Shown in pieces: positions 52,814-62,337 of a DNA stretch of 64,000 nucleotides. Both the position numbers and the translations under genes were made by a program. Position 1 is the first letter of the stretch. Each line of letters starts with the position of its first letter. Below the pieces are notes generated by a model. That model saw only the letters and a list, made by a program, of their open reading frames with translations. It did no database searches and was not told where the DNA came from. The DNA is from JAAYHG01 sp012735455 (GTDB taxonomy: Bacteria > Bacillota > DTU030 > DUMP01). The stretch spans positions 191,146-255,145 of the forward strand of contig JBMNIX010000010.1 in the NCBI GenBank assembly GCA_050951365.1, read 5' to 3'.

Positions 52814-53861
52814 GGGAAAAGCCTCCCTTCTACCTCCACGCCCGGCTCGCCGGTTACCACCCGGCCAATAACATAGACTTTTTCCCCTACTTCCTGCAGT
52901 ATTGCTACCGCTGACTCCACATCCTCGGCAGCAACGATCACCACAAAACCTATCCCCAGGTTAAAGGTGCGCAGCATTTCTTCTTCCGCTATACTGCCCA
53001 ACTCCCGAAGGAGGTGGAAAACCGGAAGGACTGGCCAAGAGCCTGCTCGCAGGACAACCCGCACCCCGGGAGGTAGTACTCGAGGAATATTCTCCAACAG
53101 GCCACCGCCGGTGATATGAGCCATGCCTTTAACAGCAACTTTGGCCATCAACCTCTGTAGCGGGCGAACATAGATCTTTGTAGGGCGCAGCAGTTCCTCG
53201 CCTAAAGCACAACCTAGCCCCGGTCCGTGCTCCGCAAGGGAAAGTCCCCTTTCTTCCAGTAAGACACGACGGACCAGGGAATAGCCGTTGCTGTGAAGAC
53301 CGCTGGAAGACAACCCAAGAACCAAATCGCCGGGAACAATGCTCCTGCCATCCACTACCTTATCCTTATCCACTATCCCTACGGCAAAACCCAGCGAGGT
53401 CGTACTCTCCCGGAGGATAAAACCCGGGCATTTCCGCCGTCTCGCCACCGAGCAGGGTGCAGCCCGCCGCTTTGCACCCCTGGGCTACCCCTGCTACCAC
53501 CGCCTCTACCTGGCTAGGATCCAGTCTGCCCACGGCCAGGTAGTCCAGGAAAAAAAAGCGGCTCTGCTCCCTGGACCAAAATGTCGTTAACACACATGGC
53601 TACAGCATCAATGCCCACCGTGTCATGTTTGTTCAGGGCGAAGGCTACCTTAAGTTTCGTCCCCACCCCGTCACAACCTGCCACCAGCACCGGTTCCCTC
53701 AGACCCTGAGGCAGGGCAAAGAGCCCGGCAAAACCCCCGAATCCCCCCAGCACCTCGGGGCGGATGGTGGCAGCAACGTGGGCCTTAATGCGCTTCACCG
53801 CCTGGTTGCCAACTGCGATGTCCACCCCGGCCCGGGCATAAGTCCAACCCTGTTCAGGCAT
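52810..53861 (-). CDS. purM: AIR synthetase (two frameshifts)
   Basis: Closes the imidazole ring (FGAM to AIR) with ATP. Pieces in three frames join: YARAGVDIAVGNQAVKRIK and GCDGVGTKLKVAFALNKHDTVGIDAVAMCVNDILVQGAEPLFF, then LDYLAVGRLDPSQVEAVVAGVAQGC and LLGGETAEMPGFYPPGEYDLAGF, then AVGIVDKDKVVDG to the C-terminus. Breaks lie in a run of eight A (53550-53557) and a run of four A (53386-53389), plus strand. Removing one base from each gives 349 residues, the normal size. ATG 53861 follows a G-rich site and overlaps purF by 8 bases. Confidence 0.92.
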
Positions 53862-55256
53862 GACAAACCGCCCCCTTCGCCACCTGGCGACGACCATGCA
53901 GGTATTCACCGGTGAAACAAGCCAAGCAATAAGGCTCCTCCGGTAAACCGACAGCTTGGACAAGTCCTTCCAAACTAAGATAGCCCAGGGAGTCCGCCCC
54001 GATGCGCTTTCTGGTTTCCTCCACAGAGCAGCGTGCTCCGATTAGCTCACCATAAGTGGGCATGTGGATACCATAGTAACAAGGGCTAACAATGGGCGGG
54101 GAACTAACGCGTACATGCACCTCTCGCGCACCGGAACTCTTCAGGAGCCTCACAATGCGACTACTGGTTGTACCCCGGACTATAGAGTCGTCAACCATAA
54201 CTACGCTTTTCCCTTCTAAAGCATCGCGGATGGGGTTTAGCTTAAGGTGAACCCCTAGCTCCCGTAGTTGCTGGCCCGGCTGAATGAAGGTACGTCCTAC
54301 GTAGCGGTTCTTTATCAAGCCCTCGCCGAAAGGTATGCCAACAGCCTCAGCATAGCCCAGCGCTGCCGAAGTACCCGAATCCGGTACCGCTATCACCAGG
54401 TCCGCCTGCGCCGGGTGTTCCTGGGCCAAGCGTCGTCCAGCACGCCGCCTGGACTCGTGAATACCAACCCCCTCGATTTTGCTGTCCGGGCGGGCAAAGT
54501 AGATAAACTCGAATATACATACGGCCTTGTCCTGGGACGCAAAGCGCACGGACTGGACACCCTCTGCTCCAATGCTCACTAATTCCCCGGGTTCAATGTC
54601 ACGGATGAACTCAGCGCCGACAGTATCCAGAGCACAGGATTCGGAAGCCAGCACATAGCCTGTGCCCAAACGTCCCAGACACAGAGGCCTTATCCCATTA
54701 GGGTCGCGTACCCCTAGCAGGCGGTCCGCGTAAGCACCACCAGGGCGTATGATCCCCTCACCTGCTCCAAGGCGCTAATGAGGGCACTCTTAACATCCCG
54801 CGCCTCGGCCTGGGCTACAAGGCTGGCAATCACCTCTGTATCGCTGCTGGTCTGAAACAGGTAACCGCGTTCACTAAGCTCTTCTCGCAGGGACTCTGCG
54901 TTAGTCAGGTTGCCGTTGTGGGCCAGTGCCAGCGAACCGCGCCGTGACACAGTGGCCAAGGGCTGGGCGTTGTTAATATCCCGGCTGCCAGCGGTGGCGT
55001 AGCGCACATGACCGATAGCCAGGTTACCCTCTAGCCCCATCAGCTTTTCAGCACTGAAAACCTCCGATACCAAACCCACACCCTTTTCTAAGGCGATGCT
55101 GCGGCCGTCGGTAACCGCAATGCCAGCACTTTCCTGGCCGCGGTGCTGCAGGGCAAAGAGTCCCATATAGGTTAGGCGCCCCACATCCTGACCTGGGGCA
55201 TAAACCCCGAAGACGCCGCACTCCTCATGGAACTTGTCACCCCCTAGAGGAAGCAT
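53854..55256 (-). CDS. purF: Amidophosphoribosyltransferase (one frameshift)
   Basis: First committed step of purine synthesis: PRPP plus glutamine to PRA. The start MLPLGGDKFHEE-CGVFGVY shows a short propeptide before the nucleophile cysteine, as in the Fe-S type of B. subtilis; CLACFTG near the C-terminus holds two cluster cysteines. PRPP-site VVMVDDSIVRGTTS is present. The frame is lost around 54728-54732, where one base is missing (or two extra) between ALVVLT and DRLLGVRDPNGIRPLCLG. Corrected length is 467 residues. GGAGGG precedes ATG 55256, which lies in the end of purL. Confidence 0.92.
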
Positions 55257-57433
55257 GCCAGGCCCTCCTTCCACGCCTGCAGCATGTCGGTCAAGGAGAG
55301 TGAAATAACATCATCCACCTCTAGGTGCTGACCGCCAGTTACGCCCAAGACCGTGTACGGCACCCCGTAACGCGCCGCCAGTTCTTGCAGGGCGGACATG
55401 TTTTTTTCCGGAAGGGAGACGAGGATACGAGACTGACTTTCACTGAAGTAAGCACTGTCGCGCCTGAGGCCGCCGAGTTCAAGCTTGATCCTCGCCCCCA
55501 CAGGACCATTCTGACCGGTGAGGCAGCTCTCTGCCACCGCTACCAACAGGCCTCCATCGGATAAATCATGGGCGGAAGATAAGAGTTTACCCCTTATGGC
55601 CTGTCTGCAAACCTGCTGCACCCCAGCCTCACGCTCCAGGTCGAGTTCTGGCGGCCGCCCCAGCTCTAAGCCGTGCAGGGCGTAAAGGTACTCACTCCCC
55701 CCTAGCTCGTCCCTGGTTTCGCCCAGGAGGACAATTATATCGCCTGCTCCGCGGAAGCCCTGTACGGCGCGACAGTTAATGTCCTCCAAAAGGCCAACCA
55801 TTCCTACAATAGGCGTTGGGAAAATAGCCCGACCCTCTGTCTCATTATAGAGGCTCACGTTGCCGCTCACCACCGGGATATCGAAAGCGCGGCAGGCGGC
55901 AGCCATACCTTCAATTGCCCGCTTGAGCTGCCAGTATACTTCCGGCTTCTCAGGGTTACCGAAGTTTAGGCAGTCAGTCAGACCAAGTGGTTCGGCTCCG
56001 CAGCAAGACAGGTTCCGTGCGGCTTCAGCCACCGCTATCTGCCCACCGGTATAGGGATCAAGGTAGGTGTAACGGCCGTTGCCGTCGCTGGTCACGGCCA
56101 GGCCCTTGCTGGTGCCCTTTACCCGAAGGACTGCAGCATCGGAGCCAGGCAGCACCACCGTGTTGGTTTGAACCATGTGATCGTACTGGCGCCAAATCCA
56201 CTCGCGGCTGGCAATGTTGGGGGAAGCCAAGAGTTTAAGGAGGGCATAGTTGTAGTCCTCCGGCTCCGGCAGAACATGCCAGTCAAAGGCGTGTGCCGCA
56301 GCCAGGTAGGCAGGCTCGCAACCCTCCCGCACATAAATCGGCACCTCATCGGTCAGGTACCGTATGGGCACTTCCGCTACTACACTATCCCCATCCCGCA
56401 CGCGCATGACCCCATCGGCGGTAACCCGGCCGATGACAGTGGCGTCCAACCCCCAGTGGGCAAAGAGCCGGCGTGCTTCCTCTTCATAGCCCTTGGCGAT
56501 AATGAGGAGCATGCGCTCCTGCGACTCGGAGAGCATTACTTCATAAGGGGTCATGCCCTGCTCGCGTCTCGGCACCAAAGCCACATCAATGTCCATGCCA
56601 GTTCCAGCCCTGCCCGCCATCTCCACTGCTGAGGAAGTAATACCAGCCGCCCCTAAGTCTTGAATACCCACCACATAACCCTGCTTCAGCATCTCCAGGC
56701 AGGCCTCAATGAGCAGCTTCTCCCGGAAGGGATCACCCACCTGAACGGACGGCCGCCGTTCTTCTGAGTCCTCGCTCAGCTCCTCGGACGCAAAGGTGGC
56801 ACCGTGTATGCCGTCCCTTCCCGTCTTGGCCCCTACCAAGAGCACTGCGTTACCCACGCCTGCCGCCACACCTTTCGCTGGCGGCCCCTCCAAGAGGCCC
56901 ACACACATGGCGTTCACCAGGGGATTGTCTCGGTAGGAAGGACTAAAAGACGCCTCACCACCCACAGTAGGGATACCCACTGCGTTGCCGTAGCCGGCGA
57001 TACCGGCCACCACTCCCTTAAAAAGATAGGCAGTGCGATGGTCCGTAAGCTCCCCAAAGCGCAAGGAATCTAGACAGGCGATAGGCCGGGCCCCCATGGC
57101 AAAGATGTCCCGCACGATTCCACCCACCCCGGTGGCTGCACCCTGATACGGTTCAATGGCGGAAGGATGGTTGTGGCTTTCCATCTTAAAGACAACCGCC
57201 TGTCCATCACCAATATCAATAACACCGGCATTTTCGCCAGGTCCCTGCAAAACCCTCGGTCCCTCAGTGGGGAACAGTTTCAAGAGCGGGCGGGAGTTTT
57301 TGTAGCCGCAATGCTCAGACCACATCACAGCAAACATACCTAACTCGGTTTCGTTGGGCTCGCGGCCCATAAGGGCCAGAATCTTCTCGTATTCCGCGTC
57401 ACTCAATCCCATACTGCGCCAGTTTAGAGTCAC
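55244..57433 (-). CDS. purL: FGAM synthetase large subunit
   Basis: ATP-dependent FGAR amidation; ammonia comes from PurQ with PurS as bridge. The 729-residue length is that of the small PurL type which needs PurS/PurQ. Motifs: MWSEHCGYKNSR, MESHNHPSAIEPYQGAATGVGGIVRDIFAMGARPIA, VQVGDPFREKLLIEACLEM and NVSLYNETEG. GTG 57433 overlaps the purQ stop by four bases. Confidence 0.97.
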   Translation of the reverse strand: MTLNWRSMGLSDAEYEKILALMGREPNETELGMFAVMWSEHCGYKNSRPLLKLFPTEGPRVLQGPGENAGVIDIGDGQAVVFKMESHNHPSAIEPYQGAATGVGGIVRDIFAMGARPIACLDSLRFGELTDHRTAYLFKGVVAGIAGYGNAVGIPTVGGEASFSPSYRDNPLVNAMCVGLLEGPPAKGVAAGVGNAVLLVGAKTGRDGIHGATFASEELSEDSEERRPSVQVGDPFREKLLIEACLEMLKQGYVVGIQDLGAAGITSSAVEMAGRAGTGMDIDVALVPRREQGMTPYEVMLSESQERMLLIIAKGYEEEARRLFAHWGLDATVIGRVTADGVMRVRDGDSVVAEVPIRYLTDEVPIYVREGCEPAYLAAAHAFDWHVLPEPEDYNYALLKLLASPNIASREWIWRQYDHMVQTNTVVLPGSDAAVLRVKGTSKGLAVTSDGNGRYTYLDPYTGGQIAVAEAARNLSCCGAEPLGLTDCLNFGNPEKPEVYWQLKRAIEGMAAACRAFDIPVVSGNVSLYNETEGRAIFPTPIVGMVGLLEDINCRAVQGFRGAGDIIVLLGETRDELGGSEYLYALHGLELGRPPELDLEREAGVQQVCRQAIRGKLLSSAHDLSDGGLLVAVAESCLTGQNGPVGARIKLELGGLRRDSAYFSESQSRILVSLPEKNMSALQELAARYGVPYTVLGVTGGQHLEVDDVISLSLTDMLQAWKEGLACFL

Positions 57434-58137
57434 CGCGTCCGCCTCCCTTCCAGGTACTTCAGCATGGAAACAAAAACACCCCGACCATCCTCCGAGCCCA
57501 AAATAGCCTCGGCAGAACGCTCCGGGTGCAGCATCATCCCACAGACATTACCCTCTTTGTTTACCAAGGCGGCAATATTTCCCAGTGAACCATTAGGATT
57601 GGCAGCGGCAGTAACCCCACCATCAGGTGTGGCATAACGCAGCAGAACCTGTTCATTGGCTTCAATGTCTGCCAGGGTTTTCAGGGTCCGCATAGTAGTT
57701 GCCATCGTCGTGGGCAATGGGCAGGCGCAGTACCTGGCCACTCCTGTAGACACTGGAAAAGGGTGTTCCATTATTCTCGACCCGAACAGAAACAAACTCA
57801 CAGCGAAAAGAAAGGCCTGCATTGGGAAGCATGGCCCCAGGAAGGAGGCCTGCTTCCAGAAGAATCTGGAAACCATTGCAGATGCCCAGCACCAGCCCCC
57901 CCGCTCGGGCAAACTCCTCTACTGCTCCCATTATCGGTGAAAGACGCGCAATAGCACCGGCGCGCAGGTAGTTACCATAGGAAAAACCACCAGGCAGGAT
58001 CAAGGCGTCGTAATCGGAAAACATCTGTAGCCTGGTGCCAGAGAAGGTCACACTCAGCCCCCACTACGTTGGCGGATGGCATGGTAACAGTCGGCGTCGC
58101 TACTGGAACCAGGGAAGACTACTACACCAAACTTCAT
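57430..58137 (-). CDS. purQ: FGAM synthetase glutaminase subunit (three frameshifts)
   Basis: Class I glutamine amidotransferase. The nucleophile is in GGLVLGICNGFQILLEAGLLPGAM; HPE is in GMMLHPERSAEAIL. Starting at ATG 58137 (MKFGVVVFPGSSSDADCYHAI) the frame is lost at 58067-58071 (after IRQ), again in a run of four A at 58018-58021 (before SDYDALILPGG) and again at 57678-57681 (between ADPE and TLADIEANEQ). Removing one base at each point gives 234 residues and a full-length protein. It overlaps purS by four bases. Confidence 0.9.
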
Positions 58138-58391
58138 GCCTCCGCCTCCTCTACTTCCAGGCGGTAGTCTTCGATTACCAGATTCGCCAAGAGGGATCGT
58201 GCCATCTCCTCTGCCTGCTGGTAAGCAACTTCGCGGCTTGGGGCGTCTAGCATGAGCTCCATATACTTGCCGACCCTAACCTGGACCAGATTGCGGTACT
58301 CCATCGCCTCCAATGCGTCCTTAATGGTTACACCCTGCGGGTCCAAAATGCCCTTCTTTGGAGTCACATAGACTTTGACCAGATACATCAC
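58134..58391 (-). CDS. purS: FGAM synthetase subunit PurS
   Basis: Small structural subunit linking PurL and PurQ. Of 85 residues, VYVTPKKGILDPQGVTIKDALEAM and the VRVGKYMELMLDA segment are typical. GTG 58391 directly follows the purC stop and is seven bases after GGAGG; ATG 58388 is an alternative. Confidence 0.95.
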   Translation of the reverse strand: MMYLVKVYVTPKKGILDPQGVTIKDALEAMEYRNLVQVRVGKYMELMLDAPSREVAYQQAEEMARSLLANLVIEDYRLEVEEAEA

Positions 58392-59113
58392 TCAGCCACC
58401 TCCTGTCAAGCGCCGCCAGATTTCCTGATAGGCCTCTTCTACACCGCCCAAGTCACGGCGAAAACGGTCTTTATCCAGCTTCTCTTGGGTATCACTGTCC
58501 CAGAAAACGGCAGGTGTCCGGCGAGATTTCATCAGCCAGGATCACCTCGCCCTGAGTGGTACGGCCAAACTCAAGTTTGAAGTCCACCAGCTTCAGGCGG
58601 CGCGTGGCCAGATATTCACTGAGGATCGCATTTATTTTCAGTGCCTGCTCCGCCAGGATAGCCAGGTCGGCGTCTGTTGCCAAGTCCAGCGCCCGGATGT
58701 GATACTCATTGATCAGGGGATCACCCAAATCATCGTCTTTGTAGTAGTACTCAAGAACCGGCTGTTTAAGAGTAGTTCCTTCCGCAAGACCCAACCGCTT
58801 GGCCAAGCTCCCGGCGGCAATGTTGCGCACTACCACTTCAATAGGAAGAATGGTCACCTTGCGCACCAACATCTCCCGAGGTGAAACAAGCTCAACAAAA
58901 TGAGTCTGAATACCCCTTCTCTCCAATAGCTCGAAGAAATGCGCTGAGATACGGTTGTTCAGCTCACCTTTACCGGAGATGATACCTTTCTTCACGCCGT
59001 TAAAAGCTGTGGCATCATCCTTGTAGTACACTAGGTAATGTTCGGGATTTGCGGTGGCCATAGACAATTTTTGCCTTACCCTCATACAACTGATCCCCAC
59101 GAACCTTTTCCAC
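58392..59113 (-). CDS. purC: SAICAR synthetase (two frameshifts)
   Basis: Joins CAIR and aspartate with ATP. From GTG 59113 (GGAGG eight bases upstream) the product reads VEKVRGDQLYEGKAKIVY, then one extra base at 59058-59059 shifts the frame before ATANPEHYLVYYKDDATAFNG. The conserved PIEVVVRNIAAGSL and LKLVDFKLEFGRT and LADEISPDTCRF are intact. A run of four A at 58504-58507 hides the last 30 residues (WDSDTQEKLDKDRFRR...). Correcting both gives 239 residues. First gene of the riboswitch-controlled operon. Confidence 0.92.
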
Positions 59114-59157
59114 GAACACATCCTCCCCTCACGTTTGTAGCCTTGGTGTCCATAATT

Positions 59158-59223
59158 TGCAAAAGATAAAGCCCAGACGGGTGGTTCCGCATCTTGTGAG
59201 TGAAACCTCCCCGCCTGGGCTTT
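59158..59223 (-). terminator. Riboswitch-controlled terminator before purC
   Basis: AAAGCCCAGGCGGG (minus strand, 59210-59223) pairs with CCCGTCTGGGCTTT (59168-59181) with one mismatch, followed by TATCTTTTG. The 5' arm is the conserved 3' end of the aptamer, so folding of aptamer and terminator exclude each other. Confidence 0.85.
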
Positions 59224-59310
59224 TCCCCCTTCGGTGTAGCGCTTGGCGCCTGTGCCACTTGGTCCAGACCGCTGCCGCGCGGAACCCTAGGCACACTTTC
59301 CCTCCCAGCT
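59205..59310 (-). promoter_or_regulatory. ykkC-family riboswitch, probable PRPP (subtype 2b) aptamer
   Basis: The minus strand carries the ykkC hallmarks in order: GTGTGCCTAGGGTTCCG, a variable hairpin, GGTCTGGACCAAG, GGCACAGGCG, ACACCGAAGGGG and AAAAGCCCAGGCGGG. Subtype by sequence alone is not certain; position upstream of purC fits the PRPP class, while guanidine and ppGpp classes control exporters/carboxylases and amino-acid genes. The aptamer overlaps the terminator arm, giving an ON switch when ligand binds. Confidence 0.85.
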
Positions 59311-59387
59311 ATTGGGTTACCGGTCCTAATGCAAATTCTACCGTTCCCGCCACTGTTGAGGTTAAACTATACAATTGTTCCAATGAT

Positions 59388-59416
59388 ATGGTAACACCGG
59401 CATCAGGCAGTGTCAA
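59388..59416 (-). promoter_or_regulatory. Promoter of the purC operon
   Basis: TTGACA (59411-59416), a 17-bp spacer and TACCAT (59388-59393) on the minus strand. It gives a leader of about 70 bases before the aptamer. Confidence 0.8.
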
Positions 59417-59445
59417 TACCAAAAACGAACATTTATAATCTTATA

Positions 59446-60274
59446 CTATCCAAAGTTCGCATCTCGTGGGGTAGGCTTGTCCGGCTGGTGCAACCAGGCC
59501 AGGTGGTTTGTAGGTCCATGCCCGTTGCCCAGCGGCACCGCTGCACGGATGGCAGCTGCAATAAAATCCTTTGCCTGCTGCACAGCAGCGGGTAGCGCCA
59601 GCCCCTGCGCTAATCCTACGGCCAGTGCCGCAGAAAAGGTACAGCCGGTGCCGTGGGTGTTCTTGGTCACATAGCGCTCACCCGGAAACTCCCAGAAAGT
59701 ACTCCCGTCATAGAGGAGGTCTAGGGGTGGGCCACTCAAGTGTCCGCCTTTAACCACAGCGGCCCGCGCGCCCAACTCCACCAAGCAGCGTGCCGCATCG
59801 CGCATCCCCTCTACACCCTGAATACCGATCCCTGTCAGCACCTCTGCTTCAGGCACATTAGGAGTTATAACCGCCGCCAGGGGCAGGAGTTTCTCGTTTG
59901 AGGGCCTGCTGTGCTTCTTTCTGCAGAAGGGGTGCCCCGCCCTTGGCTATCATAACCGGGTCCACCACCAGTCTATTCAGGTCATGCTCTTTTATCTTTG
60001 TGGCCACAACAGTGATAATCTCAGCCGAAAAAAGCATACCTGTCTTAGCGGCATCGGCGCCGATGTCGGTAAGAACAGAGTCAATCTGTGTCGCCACCGC
60101 TTCCGGACTCAGGGGAAAGATACCCTGTACGCCAAGGGTGTTTTGCGCCGTAACAGCGGTAAGAGCACTCATGCCGTAGGTACCCAAAACGGTGAAGGTC
60201 TTGAGATCAGCCTGGATACCAGCTCCACCACCAGAATCCGAACCGGCAATAGTCAAAAGACGCTTTAAACCCAT
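59446..60274 (-). CDS. thiD: HMP/HMP-P kinase (one frameshift)
   Basis: Phosphorylates hydroxymethylpyrimidine and its phosphate for thiamine synthesis. Motifs: LTIAGSDSGGGAGIQADLKTF at the start, VVDPVMIAKGGAPLL, and the anion-hole NTHGTGCTFSAALAVGLA near the C-terminus. The frame is lost at 59890-59892 (one extra base between LKRE and LLPLAAVITPN). Corrected, it is 275 residues. AGGAGG lies before ATG 60274. It is controlled by its own promoter and TPP riboswitch and lies inside the purine cluster. Confidence 0.92.
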
Positions 60275-60315
60275 CTTTATCCTCCTGTTTCTTGCGGACC
60301 CTGCCCGGGGTAGAC

Positions 60316-60353
60316 CTGAAAGAAAAAACCGTCTTTCGCAAGGAAAGGCGGTT
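60316..60353 (-). terminator. Terminator of the TPP riboswitch
   Basis: AACCGCCTTTC pairs with GAAAGACGGTT (one mismatch) between 60327 and 60353, followed by TTTTTTCTTT. It lies between the aptamer and thiD. Confidence 0.88.
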
Positions 60354-60361
60354 GGGGACAC

Positions 60362-60446
60362 ACCACTTCCCTACGCTGGCATTACCCAGATCAGGTTCAA
60401 GGGTCGAGGGATACCCCTCTCTCAGCCCTTTCGGCTCCCCTAGCGG
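60362..60446 (-). promoter_or_regulatory. TPP riboswitch (THI element)
   Basis: The minus strand shows the conserved TPP aptamer blocks: AGGGGAGCC, GGCTGAGA, ACCCTTGAACCTGATCTGGG, TAATGCCAGCGTAGGGAAGTG. With the terminator downstream, thiamine pyrophosphate should switch thiD off. Confidence 0.96.
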
Positions 60447-60469
60447 TCCAATACTAGATTGCTGCCTTC

Positions 60470-60498
60470 ATTATAAGCTTAATGGCTGTGCCTTACAA
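60470..60498 (-). promoter_or_regulatory. Promoter of the thiD transcript
   Basis: TTGTAA (60493-60498), a 17-bp spacer and a perfect TATAAT (60470-60475) on minus. The -35 box overlaps the purB stop codon. Confidence 0.75.
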
Positions 60499-61785
60499 GC
60501 CGAAGCGAGCATAGATCTCGTCTACATGGCGCAGGTGGTAGCGGTAATCAAACAGCCCGTCAATCTCCGCTGGAGTAAGGTAAGCCAAGATGCGTTCATC
60601 CACGAGAACACGTTCCTTAAAGCTTCCGCCCTCGTGCCAGGTGGCCATGGCCTGCTCCTGCACCCATTCATAGGCGTCGCTACGGCTGACTCCCTTGTCG
60701 ATGAGGGCCAGAAGGAGTCGCTGGGAGTAAACCAGCCCGCCGGTGCGCTCCAAGTTGGCCCGCATATGCTCTGGATAGACGATGAGGTTTTCCATGATGG
60801 TGGTAAACTGGCGCAACATGAAGTCTAGAATCAAAGTTGAGTCAGGGATAATTACCCGCTCCACTGAGGAATGGCTGATATCTCGCTCGTGCCACAAATT
60901 CACGTTGTCCATGGCGGCGTGGGCATTGCCTCTCAATAGCCGCGCCAAACCAGCAATGCGCTCGCAGTTTACCGGGTTGCGCTTGTGAGGCATGGCGGAC
61001 GATCCCTTCTGACCCTTGTGAAACGACTCTTCCACCTCTAAAACCTCTGTGCGCTGAAGTCCGCGAATCTCAGTGGCAAACTTCTCCAGCGAGCTTCCCG
61101 CCAGGGCCAAGGACATAAGATACTCTGCGTGCCGGTCCCTCTGTAGGATCTGGGTGGAAACAGGGGCTGGTTTTAAACCCAGGTGTTCACATACGTAGGC
61201 CTCCACCCGCGGATCCACATTGGCGTAAGTACCTACAGCCCCAGAAATCTTGCCCACGCTCACGGTCTCCACCGCCCGGGCCAGACGTTCCCGCGCCCGT
61301 TCCATCTCTGCGAACCAAAGCAGTAGTTTCAGGCCCCAGGTGATGGGCTCGGCGTGCACGCCGTGGGTACGTCCGATCATCACTGTGTCCTTGTGTTCCA
61401 CGGCTTTTTCTTTTAGTACGTCTTGCAGACGCTCTACGTCGGCCAACAGTAATTCCCCGGCTTCTTTCATCTGCAGGGCCAGACCGGTGTCCAACACGTC
61501 GGACGAGGTAAGGCCGCGGTGGATATACTTACCCTCTTCGCCAATTCGTTCCGCCACGCACTCAACAAAGGCAGCCACGTCATGGCGTGTCACCCGCTCA
61601 ATCTCCTTAACCCGCTCCACATCAAAGCCGGCCCGCTCCTGAATGACGGCTACCGCTTCCCGGGGAATCTCACCCAGCTCAGACATGGCCGCGCAGGCCA
61701 GTACCTCTACCTTGAGCCACTGCTTCATTTTGTTCTCTTCGGTCCAAATCCGGGCCATCTCCGGATAGGTATAACGATCGATCAT
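60493..61785 (-). CDS. purB: Adenylosuccinate lyase
   Basis: Splits fumarate from SAICAR and from adenylosuccinate. The 430-residue length is normal. The N-terminal RYTYPEMARIW, the SSDVLDTGLALQM and GRTHGVHAEPI histidine motifs and the flexible loop GSSAMPHKRNPVNCE are complete. The start overlaps the purE end by four bases. Confidence 0.97.
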   Translation of the reverse strand: MIDRYTYPEMARIWTEENKMKQWLKVEVLACAAMSELGEIPREAVAVIQERAGFDVERVKEIERVTRHDVAAFVECVAERIGEEGKYIHRGLTSSDVLDTGLALQMKEAGELLLADVERLQDVLKEKAVEHKDTVMIGRTHGVHAEPITWGLKLLLWFAEMERARERLARAVETVSVGKISGAVGTYANVDPRVEAYVCEHLGLKPAPVSTQILQRDRHAEYLMSLALAGSSLEKFATEIRGLQRTEVLEVEESFHKGQKGSSAMPHKRNPVNCERIAGLARLLRGNAHAAMDNVNLWHERDISHSSVERVIIPDSTLILDFMLRQFTTIMENLIVYPEHMRANLERTGGLVYSQRLLLALIDKGVSRSDAYEWVQEQAMATWHEGGSFKERVLVDERILAYLTPAEIDGLFDYRYHLRHVDEIYARFGL

Positions 61786-62303
61786 ACCATGGTCCCTCCC
61801 TGAAGGTTCACGCCCTCTTCCTTCAGCTTTCTGTCCTTAGCATCCACGTCAGCCGCCAGCCTCTCCCGGTACTCTTCTAGGCGCTGGCCCATATTCTCGT
61901 CAGCCGTTGCCAAACAGGCCAGCGCCAGAAGCGCCGCGTTCTTGGCCGCACCGATACCAACGGTCGCCACAGGAATGCCGCTGGGCATCTGCGCCATGGA
62001 CAGAAGGGCGTCCACACCACCTAAGGTCCCAACGGCCACCGGCACCCCAATAACAGGCAGAGTCGTGTGAGCCGCAAGTACGCCCGGCAGGTGAGCAGCC
62101 AAGCCCGCCACAGCAATAATGACCTTAATGCCCCGTGCCCGCGCTTCCCGGGCGTAGCGGCTGGCACGCTCGGGTGTGCGGTGGGCAGACGCAATGGTGA
62201 GCTCGCTGGCCACCCCAAACTCAGCCAATACCTTTTCTGCCTGTCGGCCCAAAGGGAGGTCTGAGTCGCTGCCTAACACGATACCTACCAAAGGCTGTGT
62301 CAT
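61782..62303 (-). CDS. purE: N5-CAIR mutase, class I PurE
   Basis: Carboxylation step of AIR. The 173-residue protein has VGIVLGSDSDLP, SAHRTPERASRYA and GLAAHLPGVLAAHTTLPVIGVPV, with GGVDALLSMAQMPSGIPVATVGIG. No purK is next to it. AGGAGAGGAG precedes ATG 62303. It lies 34 bases after guaA. Confidence 0.96.
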   Translation of the reverse strand: MTQPLVGIVLGSDSDLPLGRQAEKVLAEFGVASELTIASAHRTPERASRYAREARARGIKVIIAVAGLAAHLPGVLAAHTTLPVIGVPVAVGTLGGVDALLSMAQMPSGIPVATVGIGAAKNAALLALACLATADENMGQRLEEYRERLAADVDAKDRKLKEEGVNLQGGTMV

Positions 62304-62337
62304 TTTTTCTCCTCTCCTTCCTTACCTGCCCAGCCCG

